A program made the position numbers and the translations under genes. This document shows, piece by piece, positions 10,257 through 21,800 of a stretch of DNA of 64,000 bases. The notes beneath the pieces are model-generated. The model was not told the origin of the DNA. It did not search any database and worked only from the letters and a program-made list of their open reading frames with translations. The first letter of the stretch is position 1. Every line of letters begins with the position of its first letter. The DNA lies in contig NZ_LN999835.1 in NCBI RefSeq assembly GCF_900044015.1, forward strand, positions 564,222-628,221, read 5' to 3'. The stretch comes from Candidatus Hoaglandella endobia. Lineage in GTDB: Bacteria; Pseudomonadota; Gammaproteobacteria; Enterobacterales; Enterobacteriaceae.

Positions 10257-10940
10257 TTGACAGTTCTAGCCCCAGTAATAACCATCGACGGACCAAGTGG
10301 TGCCGGTAAGGGAACGCTCTGCCAAGCGTTAGCAGAAACATTACAATGGCATTTACTAGATTCCGGCGCGATTTACCGGGTGTTAGCACTGGGAGCTTTG
10401 TTACATCAGGTAGCTATCGACAGTGAAGAAGCATTAGTTTCTCTCGCCATCCATCTTGATGTGCACTTTGCGGTTAAGTTAGGCCAGCTAAACGTTTTGT
10501 GGGAAGGAAAAGATGTCAGCCAGGTTATTCGCAATGAGACCGTTGGTAATACTGCGTCGCAACTTGCCTCGTTTTCTTATATACGTGAGGCGTTGCTGCA
10601 GCGTCAGTACGCATTTCGTACTTCTCCTGGCCTTATCGCCGATGGCCGCGATATGGGTACTTTAGTTTTTCCCGACGCTCCAGTAAAGATTTTTCTTGAC
10701 GCTTCGTCTGAAGCAAGGGCGCATCGCCGCATGCTGCAGTTGCAGGAACAGGGTTTTAGTGTTAACTTTGAGCATCTCTTATCTAAAATAAAAGAACGAG
10801 ACGATCGCGACCGTAATCGTGCAGTAGCACCTTTAGTACCAGCAGCTGATGCGCTGGTGCTAGATTCTAGCTGCCTAACTATTAATGAAGTGATGGTCCA
10901 AGTACTGATGCACGCTAGGCAAATTTTGGGTTTATCTTAA
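10257..10940 (+). CDS. cmk: Cytidylate kinase
   Basis: 227 residues, the same length as E. coli Cmk. It phosphorylates CMP and dCMP. The P-loop GPSGAGKGT is at 12-20, the CMP-binding region around DSGAIYRVL is at about 36-44, and the ADGRDMG and [10 protein letters not shown] segments are conserved. The start is TTG at 10257 after an AAGGATAAGG ribosome-binding stretch. The translation from there ([15 protein letters not shown]) matches E. coli [15 protein letters not shown]. It lies between aroA and rpsA as in E. coli. Confidence 0.96.
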   Translation: MTVLAPVITIDGPSGAGKGTLCQALAETLQWHLLDSGAIYRVLALGALLHQVAIDSEEALVSLAIHLDVHFAVKLGQLNVLWEGKDVSQVIRNETVGNTASQLASFSYIREALLQRQYAFRTSPGLIADGRDMGTLVFPDAPVKIFLDASSEARAHRRMLQLQEQGFSVNFEHLLSKIKERDDRDRNRAVAPLVPAADALVLDSSCLTINEVMVQVLMHARQILGLS

Positions 10941-11136
10941 AAGTATTTGCCAAGCAAGCAGAGAGTTGGCATTACCATAATAAATTTATTGTTAGAATCT
11001 ATTATTAATTTTATTACTTTATGTCTTACCAGGTGGGGGATAAAAGTTGTAAAGATATACTGCAGAACATAGTATATTATAACAGCCCCATAGATGCCTA
11101 ATGGAAGTTAATTTAAAAATCTGAAGATTATCAAAT

Positions 11137-12828
11137 ATGACAAAATCTTTTGCTCAACTCTTTGAAGAATCCCTGAAAAAAATAAAAACCCGTCCGGGTT
11201 CCATCGTTCGCGGTACCGTTGTGTCGATCGCTAAAGATATGGTTTTAGTTGATGCTGGCTTGAAGTCAGAATCAGCTATTTCCGTCGAGCAATTTCGCAA
11301 TGTCCAGGGAGAACTAGAACTTAAAGTAGGCGATCAAGTGGATGTTGCGCTTGATGCTATCGAAGATGGTTTCGGAGAAACGTTGCTATCCCGTGAAAAA
11401 GCCAAGCGTCATGAATCCTGGCTGACGTTAGAAAAATCGTACGAAAAAGCAGCCACAGTATTAGGCATTATTAATGGGAAAGTAAAAGGTGGCTTTACCG
11501 TAGAGTTAAACGGTATCCGTGCATTCTTGCCTGGATCACTAGTCGATATTCGTCCGTTGCGCGACACGCTTCATCTGGAAGGAAAAGAACTTGAGTTTAA
11601 AGTTATCAAGCTCGATCAGAAACGCAACAACGTTGTAGTTTCTCGCCGTGCCGTTATCGAGTGCGAAAACAGTGCCGAGCGCGATCAGCTGCTTGAAAAA
11701 CTGCAGGAAGGCATGAAAGTTAAGGGTATCGTCAAGAACCTGACCGACTACGGTGCCTTCGTTGATCTAGGTGGTGTAGATGGACTCCTGCACATTACCG
11801 ATATGGCTTGGAAACGCGTTAAGCATCCGATCGAAATCGTTAATGTTGGTGATGAAATCAACGTTAAGATTCTAAAATTTGATCGCGAACGTATCCGCGT
11901 TTCCCTGGGCCTAAAACAGTTGGGAGAAGATCCGTGGATTGCTATAACAAAACGTTATCCAGAAGGCACCCAACTGATCGGTCGCGTTACCAATCTTACA
12001 GATTACGGTTGTTTCGTTGAAATTGAAGAGGGTGTTGAAGGCCTGGTACACATTTCCGAAATGGATTGGACTAATAAGAACATTCACCCTTCTAAAGTGG
12101 TGAATATGGGAGATATGGTAGAAGTCATGGTGCTGGACATTGATGAAGAACGCCGTCGTATCTCTTTAGGCCTGAAGCAGTGCAAAGCCAATCCATGGCA
12201 GCAGTTCGCTGAAACCCATAACAAAGCTGACCGCGTTGAAGGCAAAATCAAATCGATCACCGATTTTGGTATCTTTATCGGTCTAGAAGGCGGCATCGAC
12301 GGTCTAGTACATCTGTCTGACATCTCTTGGAACGTGACCGGGGAAGAAGCAGTGCGCGAATACAAAAAAGGTGACGAAATTGCCGCTGTGGTACTTCAGG
12401 TTGACGCCGAACGCGAGCGTATTTCTTTGGGCGTGAAACAACTAACTGAAAATCAGTTTAATAACTATCTTTCTTTGAATAAAAAAGGTGCAATTGTTAC
12501 CGGTAAAATCACAGCTATTGACGCGCAAGGTGCTACAGTTGAATTAGCAACTGGCGTGGAAGGTTATCTGTGCGCATCTGAAGCTTCTAGTGACTGTATT
12601 GAAGCCCTAAGTGTCGGCGACAATGTAGAAGCAAAATTCACAGGTTTTGATCGCAAAAACCACATCGTAAGCCTATCTTTCTGTGCTAAAGACGAGGCAA
12701 ATGAGACTAAAAATATTAGCACTGTTAGTAATAAGCAGGAAGAAAGCAATTTCTCTAATGCTATGACTGAAGCCTTCAAAGCTGCTACTAAAGCGAATGA
12801 TAATAATGATGGAGTGCAGGAGACGTAA
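11137..12828 (+). CDS. rpsA: 30S ribosomal protein S1
   Basis: 563 residues (E. coli 557), collinear. It recruits mRNA to the 30S subunit. Six S1/OB repeats can be followed, for example [20 protein letters not shown] (repeat 1), [21 protein letters not shown] (repeat 3) and [21 protein letters not shown] (repeat 4). The last repeat and the acidic/polar tail are more divergent, including an Asn-rich end. ATG 11137 matches the E. coli start [13 protein letters not shown]. The 196-base leader after cmk probably carries its promoter. ihfB follows after a 61-base spacer with a hairpin. Confidence 0.97.
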   Translation: MTKSFAQLFEESLKKIKTRPGSIVRGTVVSIAKDMVLVDAGLKSESAISVEQFRNVQGELELKVGDQVDVALDAIEDGFGETLLSREKAKRHESWLTLEKSYEKAATVLGIINGKVKGGFTVELNGIRAFLPGSLVDIRPLRDTLHLEGKELEFKVIKLDQKRNNVVVSRRAVIECENSAERDQLLEKLQEGMKVKGIVKNLTDYGAFVDLGGVDGLLHITDMAWKRVKHPIEIVNVGDEINVKILKFDRERIRVSLGLKQLGEDPWIAITKRYPEGTQLIGRVTNLTDYGCFVEIEEGVEGLVHISEMDWTNKNIHPSKVVNMGDMVEVMVLDIDEERRRISLGLKQCKANPWQQFAETHNKADRVEGKIKSITDFGIFIGLEGGIDGLVHLSDISWNVTGEEAVREYKKGDEIAAVVLQVDAERERISLGVKQLTENQFNNYLSLNKKGAIVTGKITAIDAQGATVELATGVEGYLCASEASSDCIEALSVGDNVEAKFTGFDRKNHIVSLSFCAKDEANETKNISTVSNKQEESNFSNAMTEAFKAATKANDNNDGVQET

Positions 12829-12832
12829 GTTA

Positions 12833-12873
12833 TTACGCGGTTCTTATTAAGAAGTTATGTAATAGCCGCGTAA
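12833..12873 (+). promoter_or_regulatory. Hairpin in the rpsA-ihfB spacer
   Basis: TTACGCGG (12833-12840) pairs perfectly with CCGCGTAA (12866-12873), with an inner TTCTT...AAGAA stem at 12841-12853. There is no T-run, so it may be a weak attenuator or processing site rather than a strong terminator. Confidence 0.5.
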
Positions 12874-12889
12874 ACTTCTTGGAGAAATT

Positions 12890-13174
12890 ATGACCAAATC
12901 TGAGCTCATCGAAAAAATAGCTGAAAAGCACACTCATATCCAAGCCAAAGTATTTGAAGATGCGGTAAAAGAAATGCTTGAGTATATGGTAACGGTCCTC
13001 GCCAGTGGCAAGCGTATCGAAATTCGTGGTTTTGGCAGTTTTTCTCTGCACTACCGTGCACCGCGTATTGGCCGTAATCCGAAAAATGGCGATAAAGTGC
13101 AACTTAAAGGCAGGTATGTTCCTTACTTTAAACCGGGTAAGGAGCTGCGTAACCGCGCCAATATCTACGGTTAA
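12890..13174 (+). CDS. ihfB: Integration host factor subunit beta
   Basis: 94 residues, the same length as E. coli IHF-beta. It is a DNA-bending protein working as a heterodimer with IHF-alpha, which is not in this window. The DNA-intercalating beta-arm signature GRNPKNGD is at 61-68, with the conserved Pro64, and the FGSF motif lies near 48. ATG 12890 follows TTGGAGAAATT. Gene order rpsA-ihfB is ancestral. The next E. coli gene, ycaI, is absent, leaving a 200-base spacer before msbA. Confidence 0.96.
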   Translation: MTKSELIEKIAEKHTHIQAKVFEDAVKEMLEYMVTVLASGKRIEIRGFGSFSLHYRAPRIGRNPKNGDKVQLKGRYVPYFKPGKELRNRANIYG

Positions 13175-13370
13175 TTTCACGGCTTCGCTTAATAACTGAT
13201 ATATGATTAATAATCATACTTATTATTTAGTCTTATATAACTTGCATTTATTAGCCGCTCCTATGCAAATTAAGCAGGCAATGTTTTACCTTAGTTATTT
13301 GGCGTCGCTGTAATAAATTAATTAGAATAGGCAAGGCGGCAACTAGCTATTTAGTACAAGTTTTGGTTTA

Positions 13371-13402
13371 ATGGATGCTAAACGATATGGATGCTAAACG
13401 AT
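13371..13402 (+). repeat. Perfect 16-bp tandem duplication across the msbA start
   Basis: ATGGATGCTAAACGAT occurs at 13371-13386 and again at 13387-13402. The real msbA ATG (13391) lies in the second copy. The equivalent ATG in the first copy (13375) runs into TAA at 13402 because 16 is not a multiple of three. Confidence 0.95.
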
Positions 13403-15139
13403 AAAGATATTTTTACTTGGCAGACTTTCCAACGACTTTGGCCAATGATATCGCCCTTTAAGGCGGGCCTGATAGTGGCTGCGTTTGCCTTAATAATTAA
13501 CGCAGCTAGCGACACATTTATGATATCGCTGCTTAAGCCCTTGCTTGATAAGGGTTTCGGCGAGGCTAATAGCCATGTTTTTATATGGATGCCCATGACT
13601 ATTATGGCTATAATAATCGTGCGTGGTATCAGCGGATTTATATCAACCTATTGTGTTTTCTGGGTTTCCGGAAAAGTAGTCATGAATATGCGTCGCCGTT
13701 TGTTTAAACATATCATGGATATGCCGGTAGCTTTTTTTGATCAGCAATCTACCGGCACGCTATTATCGCGCATTACCTATGACTCCGAACAAGTAGCGTT
13801 GTCTTCTTCTAGCGCGCTGATTACCCTAATTCGTGAAGGGGCTTCAATCATCGTAATGTTCGCGATGATGTTTTATTATAGTTGGCAACTGTCGCTTATT
13901 TTAGTGATTACTGCTCCAATAGTTTCTGGAGTCATCCGTTTGGTTTCCAAACGGTTTCGCAACATCAGCAAGCGCATGCAAAACACAATGGGGCAGCTAA
14001 CCACTAGTGCTGAGCAAATGCTTAAAGGACATAAAGAAGTACGTATTTTTGGGGGGAAAAAAGTAGAAAACGAACGATTCAACAGCGTCAGCAACCGCAT
14101 GCGTCAACAAGGTATGAAAATGGTGGCCGCCTCTTCGGTTTCCGATCCGCTAGTTCAGCTTATTGCTTCATTAGCTCTTGCCTTTGTCTTGTATGCTACA
14201 AGCTTTCCCGGGGTGATGGAAACACTGACCGCTGGCACCATTACTGTAGTATTTTCATTAATGATTGCCCTGATGAGACCACTAAAATCCCTTACCAACG
14301 TCAACGTACAGTTCCAGCGTGGAATGGCTGCCTGCCAGACGCTATTTGCAATTCTTGATATGAAAACCGAAAATGATGAGGGCACGGTGGAAGTAGATCG
14401 CCTCAAAGGAGATATAGTTTTTGACTGTGTGACATTCTCTTATCCTGGTAAAGAGGAGCCATCACTGCATGATATCAGTCTCTCTATCCCGGCCGGCCAT
14501 ACGGTAGCTCTGGTGGGCCGTTCAGGCTCCGGTAAATCTACTATAGCTAATCTACTTACACGTTTCTACGATATACAACAAGGACATATTTTCCTCGACG
14601 GTACCGATCTACGCGCATATAAACTTGCCTCGCTACGTAATAAAGTTGCACTGATTTCTCAAAACGTGCATTTGTTTAACGATACCATCGCCAACAACAT
14701 TGTATATGCTCGTAATGAATTTTACTCGATTGATCAGGTAGAAAATGCAGCTCGCATGGCCTATGCCATGGATTTCATAGAAAAAATGGATCAAGGTTTA
14801 GATACGGTTATTGGTGAAAATGGTGTCTTGCTTTCTGGTGGTCAGCGTCAGCGTATCGCTATCGCGCGGGCACTGCTGCGTAATTGCCCGATTCTTATCC
14901 TTGATGAAGCTACCTCAGCGCTTGATACGGAATCCGAACGGGCTATTCAGAAAGCCCTCAACGTATTGCAGAAAAACCGGACATCCCTGGTTATCGCCCA
15001 TCGTTTATCCACTATCGAGCAAGCTGATGAAATTTTAGTAGTAGAAGATGGGAGAATTGTTGAACGCGGCAACCATGTAGAACTGATGTCGTATCGGGGC
15101 ATTTACGCACAACTTCACCGGTGGCAATGCGGCCAATGA
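13391..15139 (+). CDS. msbA: Lipid A export ABC transporter MsbA
   Basis: 582 residues, exactly the E. coli length and collinear. This homodimeric inner-membrane flippase moves core-lipid A to the periplasmic face. Six transmembrane helices occupy roughly 1-320 and the ATPase domain follows. Walker [10 protein letters not shown] is near 376, the ABC signature LSGGQRQR near 481, Walker [13 protein letters not shown] near 501 and the H-loop AHR near 537. The start [13 protein letters not shown] aligns with MHNDKDLSTWQTF. No clear Shine-Dalgarno site precedes it, and a 16-bp duplication covers the start. It overlaps lpxK by ATGA. Confidence 0.97.
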   Translation: MLNDKDIFTWQTFQRLWPMISPFKAGLIVAAFALIINAASDTFMISLLKPLLDKGFGEANSHVFIWMPMTIMAIIIVRGISGFISTYCVFWVSGKVVMNMRRRLFKHIMDMPVAFFDQQSTGTLLSRITYDSEQVALSSSSALITLIREGASIIVMFAMMFYYSWQLSLILVITAPIVSGVIRLVSKRFRNISKRMQNTMGQLTTSAEQMLKGHKEVRIFGGKKVENERFNSVSNRMRQQGMKMVAASSVSDPLVQLIASLALAFVLYATSFPGVMETLTAGTITVVFSLMIALMRPLKSLTNVNVQFQRGMAACQTLFAILDMKTENDEGTVEVDRLKGDIVFDCVTFSYPGKEEPSLHDISLSIPAGHTVALVGRSGSGKSTIANLLTRFYDIQQGHIFLDGTDLRAYKLASLRNKVALISQNVHLFNDTIANNIVYARNEFYSIDQVENAARMAYAMDFIEKMDQGLDTVIGENGVLLSGGQRQRIAIARALLRNCPILILDEATSALDTESERAIQKALNVLQKNRTSLVIAHRLSTIEQADEILVVEDGRIVERGNHVELMSYRGIYAQLHRWQCGQ

Positions 15140-16143
15140 TGACTAGCATTTGGTCCGGGGTCTCACCGATTTATATTTTGCTGCTACCGTTTTCATGGCT
15201 ATATGGCTTGATTACGGCCTTGATTAGGTTTAGTTATCGCTGTGGCTGGATCAAAGTGCATCGCTTTAGGCTGCCGATTGTCGTGATAGGTAATCTGAGT
15301 GTTGGAGGTAACGGCAAAACACCTCTGGTAGTATGGTTAGTAAGCAAGCTTCAACAGCGCGGCTGGCGGGTAGGAGTGGTATCACGCGGTTACGGTGGAC
15401 GGGCAGATCATTACCCGCTGGTACTGAACGACGCGACAGACAGCAAGCAGTGTGGCGATGAGCCGCTACTGATTCGTCAGCGAACAGGAGCTCCGGTTGC
15501 AGTAGCTCCGCGGCGTGCTGATGCGGTGGCGGCGTTGTTGCACGCACAGCCATTGGATGTAGTGGTGACCGATGATGGTCTGCAACATTATGCGTTAGGG
15601 CGAAATATTGAGTGGGTGGTCATCAACGGAGAACGACGTTTCGGTAATGGTTGGTGGTTACCTGCTGGCCCCATGCGCGAACGGGCCGACCGTCTGCGGT
15701 CGGTACAGTGTATTATTGTCAACGGCGGTAAAACGTACAGCGGCGAGGTGCCGATGCAACTTAATGCTAGCGCGGTAGTTAACGTTCTTAGCGGAAAACA
15801 ACAAGCATTGACTAGTTTGACATCAATAGTAGCAATTGCTGGCATTGCACATCCGCAGAGTTTTTTTGCCACAGTACGCGCAGGTGGCGTACACCCGATA
15901 CTTGAGATATCTTTCGCCGATCATCAGGTCTACCAGCAGCATATGCTTGAAGTGCTGGCCACGCCGAATGAACAATTGCTTATGACAGAAAAGGATGCTG
16001 TCAAATGTCGTGCATTCGCACGCGCTAACTGGTGGTATTTACCGGTTGATGTGCAGCTACCAGCCAGCGCCGAGCCGGTATTATTAGCCCCAATTGAACA
16101 GGCAATAATGGGCTATAGACAGACCAATGGTGCCGGGGCCTAG
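15136..16143 (+). CDS. lpxK: Tetraacyldisaccharide 4'-kinase
   Basis: LpxK phosphorylates the 4' position of the lipid A disaccharide at the inner membrane. The preferred start is ATG 15136, overlapping the msbA stop as ATGA and giving 335 residues (E. coli 328) that begin MMTSIWSG against MIEKIWSG. The frame could extend to GTG 15121, but those extra codons lie inside msbA. A membrane-associated N-terminus is followed by the Walker A-like [11 protein letters not shown] near 52-62, VVSRGYGG and VTDDGLQH. msbA-lpxK-ycaR-kdsB is an ancestral envelope operon. ycaQ is absent. Confidence 0.96.
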   Translation: MMTSIWSGVSPIYILLLPFSWLYGLITALIRFSYRCGWIKVHRFRLPIVVIGNLSVGGNGKTPLVVWLVSKLQQRGWRVGVVSRGYGGRADHYPLVLNDATDSKQCGDEPLLIRQRTGAPVAVAPRRADAVAALLHAQPLDVVVTDDGLQHYALGRNIEWVVINGERRFGNGWWLPAGPMRERADRLRSVQCIIVNGGKTYSGEVPMQLNASAVVNVLSGKQQALTSLTSIVAIAGIAHPQSFFATVRAGGVHPILEISFADHQVYQQHMLEVLATPNEQLLMTEKDAVKCRAFARANWWYLPVDVQLPASAEPVLLAPIEQAIMGYRQTNGAGA

Positions 16144-16189
16144 CCGAAATATACCTGGTGTACCTACTACTTAACCTAATGGAGGTATG

Positions 16190-16372
16190 ATGGATCGCCA
16201 TCTATTAAAAATAGTTGTTTGTCCGGTATGCAATGGTAAGCTTCTTTATAAGAAAGAACGGCAAGAGTTAATCTGTAAATTAGATGCTCTGGCTTATCCA
16301 TTGCGGGACGGTGTTCCTGTGCTATTGGAGAGTGAAGCACGCGCTATTACGCTGAATGAGATCACTTTATGA
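16190..16372 (+). CDS. ycaR: Small Trm112-family protein YcaR
   Basis: 60 residues from ATG 16190, the E. coli YcaR length (an ATG at 16187 adds one Met but lies too close to GGAGG at 16181-16185). It is a Trm112-like small zinc-ribbon fold, with only the CPVC pair kept (about 11-14), followed by GKLLY...[22 protein letters not shown]. It lies between lpxK and kdsB as in E. coli. Its role in LPS gene expression or as a partner protein is not established. Its TGA stop lies in a 10-bp tandem repeat that continues into the kdsB start. Confidence 0.93.
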   Translation: MDRHLLKIVVCPVCNGKLLYKKERQELICKLDALAYPLRDGVPVLLESEARAITLNEITL

Positions 16373-16378
16373 ATATTT

Positions 16379-17161
16379 ATGAATAGTTTTATCATTATTA
16401 TACCTGCCCGCTTCGCCTCCAGCCGTCTGCCTGGCAAGCCACTGGCTGATATTAACGGTAAACCCATGGTAGTGCGCGTGATGGAGCAAGCGCAAGCTTC
16501 AGGAGCCAATAGAGTCATCGTTGCCACCGATCATCCCGATGTTGTCGATGCGGTAGAGCTTGCAGGTGGCGAAGTATGTCTGACTAGCCCTAATCACCAG
16601 TCGGGCACCGAGCGACTGGTGGAAGTAATTAATTGCTACGGTTTTAGTGATAGCCAAATAGTAGTAAACGTACAGGGCGACGAGCCACTTATTCCTCCGC
16701 AAATTATCCGGCAGGTAGCAGATAATCTGGCGGTTACTGACGCTAGTATGGCAACGCTGGCCATTCCACTTACCAGCGCACAAGATGCTTTTAATCCTAA
16801 TATAGTAAAGGTGGTGATCGATAGCCACGGGTATGCGCTGTATTTTTCTCGTGCTTCGATTCCTTGGAATCGAGATAATTTCATGCACAGCCCCAAACAG
16901 GTTGTACCCCTATTACGTCATATCGGTATTTATGCATATCGTGCTAATTTTATACAACGTTATGTAAATTGGGCTCCTAGCCCGCTGGAGAAAATAGAAA
17001 TTCTTGAGCAATTACGCGTCCTGTGGTACGGCGAAAAAATTCATGTAGCCCAAGCCCATACGGACTCAGGTATGGGAGTAGATATGCCAGAAGAACTGGC
17101 TCGGGTGCGTATCTTGCAACAAAACCAAAAAGATATATCAAATTTAACTTTAATCAGGTAG
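16379..17161 (+). CDS. kdsB: 3-deoxy-manno-octulosonate cytidylyltransferase (CMP-KDO synthetase)
   Basis: 260 residues (E. coli 248; the extra residues are at the C-terminus). It activates KDO with CTP for the LPS inner core. The nucleotide-binding N-terminus [14 protein letters not shown] is at 9-22, and the [13 protein letters not shown] and [11 protein letters not shown] motifs are intact. The start ATG 16379 is the second copy of a 10-bp tandem repeat (16367-16376/16377-16386). The first-copy ATG at 16369 overlaps the ycaR stop as ATGA, but that reading ends at TAG 16384-16386. This suggests that an original ycaR/kdsB overlap was separated by the duplication. Confidence 0.96.
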   Translation: MNSFIIIIPARFASSRLPGKPLADINGKPMVVRVMEQAQASGANRVIVATDHPDVVDAVELAGGEVCLTSPNHQSGTERLVEVINCYGFSDSQIVVNVQGDEPLIPPQIIRQVADNLAVTDASMATLAIPLTSAQDAFNPNIVKVVIDSHGYALYFSRASIPWNRDNFMHSPKQVVPLLRHIGIYAYRANFIQRYVNWAPSPLEKIEILEQLRVLWYGEKIHVAQAHTDSGMGVDMPEELARVRILQQNQKDISNLTLIR

Positions 17162-17227
17162 TTATTTTTTAGTTAAGGGTTAGCTTTCTAGCTAATAGAA
17201 AAAATTAACTTATTTTTCTACTCCCAT

Positions 17228-18631
17228 CTAAAAATTAGCGTTGCGTGGACTTCTTGGGAATGGTATGACATCACGAATATTTTGTATTCCTGTAATATAA
17301 GCTATTAGTCTTTCGAAACCTAATCCAAAACCAGAGTGTGGCACTGTTCCATATCGGCGTAAGTCTCTGTACCACCAGTAATCTTCTTTATTTAGACCCA
17401 TTTCTGTTAAATGGCTATCTAGCTGCAACAAACGCTCTTCTCTCTGAGAGCCACCGATAATTTCCCCAATACCAGGGACCAGTAAATCCATGGCAGCTAC
17501 CGTTTTTCCATCGTCGTTCATACGCATGTAAAATGCTTTTATTTCTTTAGGGTAATTTTTAATAATTACTGGAGCTTTGAAATATTTTTCAGCTAAATAA
17601 CGCTCATGTTCAGAGGAAAAATCTAGACCCCAGTTTATCGGATGCTTGAACAAATGACCACATTTTTGCAAAATACTAACTGCTTCAGTGTAGTCTACCT
17701 GAAAAAAATCTGCACTGATAAAGTTTTTAAGACGATTTATCGCCTCTTTATCGACGTGCTCTGCAAAAAATTGCATATCATCGGCTCGTTCATTCAATAC
17801 TGCCTGAATGATATATTTGAGTAATATTTCCGCAAGATTAACTATATCTTCTAAAGAAGCGAATGCTACTTCTGGCTCTACCATCCAAAACTCGGCAAGA
17901 TGGCGCGTGGTGTTTGAGTTTTCCGCCCGAAAAGTCGGGCCGAACGTATAAACTTTTGATAAAGCACAGGCATAGCTTTCACCATTTAACTGACCAGATA
18001 CTGTCAAAAAAGCCTCTTTGCCAAAGAAATCTTCAGCAAAATTAACTTTACCATCAGTAGGCGTGCGCGGTAGATTCTCAAAATCTAGTGTAGATACTCG
18101 AAACATTTTGCCGGCTCCTTCAGTATCTGAGGCGGTAATCAGCGGCGTTGAGATCCACAAGAATCCTTGTTCATTCATAAAACGATGAATGGCTTGCGCC
18201 AGGGTATGACGCACGCGTGCTACAGCGCCGATTAATTTAGTGCGCGGGCGTAAATGTGCGAATTCGCGTAAATACTCGACATTATGGTGTTTAGCAGCCA
18301 TAGGATAGGTATCTGGATCATCAACCCAGCCCAGCACCTTTAAAATTTGTACCTGTATTTCATAATATTGACCTCCACCTAACGATTTTACAATGCGGCC
18401 AGTTACCTCAACGGAGCATCCGGTGGTTAGACGTAAGATATCATTTTGATAATTATGTAATGTATTATTAATAATAGCCTGTACAGGATCAAAACAGGAA
18501 CCGTCATAGACAGTAAGAAAAGAAATGCCAGCTTTAGAATCTCGACGGGTACGCACCCAACCCTGTACAGTAACTTCACTATCAGCCGGAACGCGCCCAT
18601 GTAGTACATCAATTATAGGCACTTCTCTCAT
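17228..18631 (-). CDS. asnS: Asparaginyl-tRNA synthetase
   Basis: 467 residues (E. coli 466). This class IIb synthetase has an N-terminal OB anticodon-binding domain ([16 protein letters not shown], about 21-36) and a catalytic core. Class II motif 2 lies at TFRAENSNT and motif 3 at [13 protein letters not shown] near the C-terminus, where [11 protein letters not shown] is intact. It converges with kdsB across 66 bases that contain a small TTAGCT-4-AGCTAA hairpin. Confidence 0.97.
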   Translation of the reverse strand: MREVPIIDVLHGRVPADSEVTVQGWVRTRRDSKAGISFLTVYDGSCFDPVQAIINNTLHNYQNDILRLTTGCSVEVTGRIVKSLGGGQYYEIQVQILKVLGWVDDPDTYPMAAKHHNVEYLREFAHLRPRTKLIGAVARVRHTLAQAIHRFMNEQGFLWISTPLITASDTEGAGKMFRVSTLDFENLPRTPTDGKVNFAEDFFGKEAFLTVSGQLNGESYACALSKVYTFGPTFRAENSNTTRHLAEFWMVEPEVAFASLEDIVNLAEILLKYIIQAVLNERADDMQFFAEHVDKEAINRLKNFISADFFQVDYTEAVSILQKCGHLFKHPINWGLDFSSEHERYLAEKYFKAPVIIKNYPKEIKAFYMRMNDDGKTVAAMDLLVPGIGEIIGGSQREERLLQLDSHLTEMGLNKEDYWWYRDLRRYGTVPHSGFGLGFERLIAYITGIQNIRDVIPFPRSPRNANF

Positions 18632-19084
18632 AAATAAATCCTAATATTTGGTTAATAGTAACAGGCTTATTATCTGCTCATAGACCCTATTATTTTTATA
18701 ATAATAGCGGCAAAATCACAAGGTTAATCCCTTATATTTCCAGCATAAACTAATTTTTTAACAAAAAATGAGAAAAGCTAATACGCCGCAACTGAATTGA
18801 CGACAATATCACAGGCTAACTACGAATACCAATAATAAATATTAATTGAATACGTTAATAGAAATAGAACTAAATTAGTACCACTATGGTCTAGCTTAGA
18901 ATTAGTTCTATGGATAAGCCTTTTATATATTTTTAAAACGTTTAATTTTAGTTAATTAAAATGGTTAGACAATAGTAACCTGCTACTCATAAAAATAGCT
19001 TGATACTGTCATGATTATTAGTTGCTAATGGTTATTTTATTACTAATAATTAATATTATCCCAGTTTTAATAGAAGGAGATTAC
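18632..19084. other. asnS-pyrD divergent spacer
   Basis: 453 AT-rich bases without a recognisable gene. In E. coli ompF lies upstream of asnS, but no porin remnant is visible here. A loose inverted repeat (AGAACTAA near 18866 and TTAGTTCT near 18902) is present. Promoters for both genes must lie here, but none is clear enough to call. Confidence 0.5.
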
Positions 19085-20095
19085 ATGTTGTACTCACTTA
19101 TTAAGACAGTACTATTTCAGCTAGAACCAGAACTAGCCCAAAAACTAACCTTGCAACAGTTGAAACACATTTCTGGTACTCCACTAGAATGGCTGATACG
19201 CCAATCTTTACCAACAAAATCTGTCAACTGCATGGGCATAAATTTTAAAAATCCGCTTGGGCTGGCCGCAGGATTAGATAAAGACGGTGACTGCATCGAT
19301 GTACTAGGTGCTATGGGTTTTGGCTTTATCGAAGTGGGGACAGTAACCCCACGCGCACAACCAGGTAATGACAAACCGCGTCTATTTCATTTAGTAAAAG
19401 CTAGTGGTCTTATAAACCGTATGGGTTTTAATAATCGTGGAGTTGATAATTTAGTAAAAAATATTAAAAAAGCTAATTTTGGCGGTGTCCTGGGTATTAA
19501 TATCGGTATAAATAAAGATACGGCGGTGGAGCAGAGGAAAGAGGATTATTTGATATGTATGGAAAAGGTTTATGCCTATGCGGGTTATATCGCCATAAAT
19601 ATATCATCACCTAATACTCCTGGGCTACGCACTCTCCAATTTGGAGAAGCGCTGGATGATCTATTACAATCGATAAAAAATAAACAACGGGCATTGCAGG
19701 TCTGTCACCAAAAATACGTGCCTGTTGCTATAAAAATAGCACCTGATATGAACGAAGCAGAATTAATACAAGTTGCCGATAGCTTAGTTCGTTATAATAT
19801 TGACGGCGTCATCGCAACTAACACAACTATAGGGCGCGAGCTAGTCCATGGTTTGGATCACTGTAGCCAAAGTGGCGGATTGAGCGGACGTCCATTACAA
19901 TTACGCAGTACAAATTTAATCCAGCGATTATTTAGTGAGTTACAAGATAAGTTACCCATTATCGGGGTGGGAGGTATCGATTCACTTATTGCAGCTAGAG
20001 AAAAAATGGCGGCAGGCGCTGCGCTTATTCAAATTTATTCGGGTTTTATTTTTCATGGACCGCGTTTAATAAAAGATATTATCAGTGATATTTAA
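19085..20095 (+). CDS. pyrD: Dihydroorotate dehydrogenase (quinone), class 2
   Basis: 336 residues from ATG 19085, the same length as E. coli PyrD. An upstream in-frame ATG at 19022 would add 21 hydrophobic residues, but only 19085 has a proper GAAGGAGA and matches the homologue start. It oxidises dihydroorotate to orotate at the inner membrane, passing electrons via FMN to quinone. The N-terminal amphipathic quinone-tunnel segment, [20 protein letters not shown], the catalytic-serine region [10 protein letters not shown] and the FMN-phosphate motif GVGGI are all present. It converges with tldD. Confidence 0.97.
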   Translation: MLYSLIKTVLFQLEPELAQKLTLQQLKHISGTPLEWLIRQSLPTKSVNCMGINFKNPLGLAAGLDKDGDCIDVLGAMGFGFIEVGTVTPRAQPGNDKPRLFHLVKASGLINRMGFNNRGVDNLVKNIKKANFGGVLGINIGINKDTAVEQRKEDYLICMEKVYAYAGYIAINISSPNTPGLRTLQFGEALDDLLQSIKNKQRALQVCHQKYVPVAIKIAPDMNEAELIQVADSLVRYNIDGVIATNTTIGRELVHGLDHCSQSGGLSGRPLQLRSTNLIQRLFSELQDKLPIIGVGGIDSLIAAREKMAAGAALIQIYSGFIFHGPRLIKDIISDI

Positions 20096-20236
20096 ACCAA
20101 ATTATATAAAACACTAGCTAATACTAGCTAAATAACCACATCAAAAATAGCGAATTAATAGTAGCAAAAGTGATATTTTTGTAGTTTTTTATCTAGCTGT
20201 TATGCTGATTATTGAACTGTTGTTCGTTCCCGTATA

Positions 20237-20254
20237 CTGTTAATACTAACAGTA
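20237..20254. terminator. Possible bidirectional hairpin between pyrD and tldD
   Basis: ACTGTTA (20237-20243) and TAACAGT (20248-20254) form a perfect 7-bp stem with a 4-nt loop in the convergent spacer. The following T-run is poor, so termination strength is doubtful. Confidence 0.35.
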
Positions 20255-20282
20255 GTTCTTGCGATAATGACGCAAAGCGATT

Positions 20283-21737
20283 TTAGTCTGTACCGCCAAC
20301 GGTTATTTTGTCAAGTTTCAACGTCGGCTGGCCAACGCCAACTGGAAGATTTTGACCTTCCTTGCCACAAATGCCTATCCCTTTATCTAGCGCTAAATCA
20401 TTACCGACCATAGAAATCTGCTGCATAGCTTCAATTCCTGATCCAATGAGCGTGACCCCCTTAACCGGAGTAGTGATGCGTCCATTTTCAATTAAATAAG
20501 CCTCAGAGGTAGAAAACACAAATTTACCTGACGTGATGTCTACCTGCCCACCACCAAAATTCGGCGCATAGATACCCCGCGCTACGCTAGCAATAATTTC
20601 TTCCGGAGTTGACTGCCCTGCCAGCATATAAGTATTGGTCATACGGGGCATTGGAAGATGTGCATAAGATTCTCTCCGGCCGTTGCCAGTAGGCGCCATC
20701 CCCATCAGACGAGCGCTAAGCTTATCTTGCATATAACCACGCAACTGGCCGTTTTCAATAAGCACGTTAAACTGACCAGGCACGCCTTCGTCGTCGATAG
20801 CTAACGAGCCGCGCAAGCCAGCCAGCGTACTGTCATCAACAACGGTACATAGCTTAGAAGCTACCAAATTACCTATTTTGCCGCTGAATACTGAGCTACC
20901 ACGGCGATTGAAATCACCTTCTAGTCCATGGCCCACTGCTTCATGCAGCAGCACCCCTGGCCAGCCAGCACCTAGCACTACCGGCATATGGCCTGCAGGC
21001 GCCGCGATAGCGTAAAGGTTCACTAGCGCCATGCGCACCGCTTCCCTTGCCCAGCTATCGGCACGCACCTCTCCGTCAACAATCTGTAGAAAAAAATCAT
21101 AGCCAAAACGGCCACCTCCTCCGCTGGAGGCACGCTCCCGTTTACCTTCTTGCTCTACCTGCACGCTAATAGACAAACGCACCAGCGGACGCACGTCCGC
21201 CGCCAGTGTACCGTCGGTGGCTGCTACTAAAATCTGTTCGTAGACCCCTGAAAGGCTAGCCGTAACCTCTTGCACCCGCGCATCGGCGGCGCGCGCAACT
21301 TTATCTACTCGATGTAGCAGCGCTATTTTTTCTTCGCGCGGCAGGCTGGTAAGGGGATCTAATGAGGGATATATGGAGCGGAAGGCTATCGGGCTAAAGT
21401 TTTTTATCTGGATCTCTCCAGCTTCGTTCACTATGCTGCGCGCGGTCATGGCACTTTGAGTAAGTGTATCTAGCGTTATCTGATCGGCATAGGCAAAACC
21501 GGTTTTTTCTCCGCTTATGGCTCTCACACCTATGCCCTGATCAATATTATATAAGCCATCCTTGATAAGAGAATGTTCAAGGATCCACATCTCATGATAA
21601 CTTGACTGAAAATAAAAATCGGCATAGTCAAGACGTCGTCTGCTCATCTTTTCAAGCAGATCATAAAGATGATCATGCTGTAGATGATTAGTTGAAAGTA
21701 AATGTTCACTGACAAGTGTCAGGTTCATAGTTTTCAC
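20283..21737 (-). CDS. tldD: Zinc metalloprotease TldD
   Basis: 484 residues (E. coli 481). TldD forms a heterodimer with TldE/PmbA that degrades unfolded peptides and matures microcin B17 or CcdA substrates in E. coli. The partner gene is not in this window. The zinc motif HEAVGH is at 265-270 within the [13 protein letters not shown] context, and the C-terminal zinc-ligand region ([14 protein letters not shown]) is intact. It lies 63 bases downstream of yhdP as in E. coli and likely shares its transcript. Retention in a reduced genome suggests a protein-quality role. Confidence 0.96.
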   Translation of the reverse strand: MKTMNLTLVSEHLLSTNHLQHDHLYDLLEKMSRRRLDYADFYFQSSYHEMWILEHSLIKDGLYNIDQGIGVRAISGEKTGFAYADQITLDTLTQSAMTARSIVNEAGEIQIKNFSPIAFRSIYPSLDPLTSLPREEKIALLHRVDKVARAADARVQEVTASLSGVYEQILVAATDGTLAADVRPLVRLSISVQVEQEGKRERASSGGGGRFGYDFFLQIVDGEVRADSWAREAVRMALVNLYAIAAPAGHMPVVLGAGWPGVLLHEAVGHGLEGDFNRRGSSVFSGKIGNLVASKLCTVVDDSTLAGLRGSLAIDDEGVPGQFNVLIENGQLRGYMQDKLSARLMGMAPTGNGRRESYAHLPMPRMTNTYMLAGQSTPEEIIASVARGIYAPNFGGGQVDITSGKFVFSTSEAYLIENGRITTPVKGVTLIGSGIEAMQQISMVGNDLALDKGIGICGKEGQNLPVGVGQPTLKLDKITVGGTD

Positions 21738-21800
21738 CTTTAAAGAAAAAATAGAATTTTTATTTATTAAAAGCCCAATTGCCCAATCGACGTCAAAGAA

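Noticed and set aside
12833..13180. A 115-codon frame antisense to ihfB
   Set aside because: IHF-beta on the other strand is full length and conserved; the antisense frame resembles no known family.
16499..16888. A 129-codon frame antisense to kdsB
   Set aside because: It is fully inside intact kdsB, with no start signal or family resemblance.
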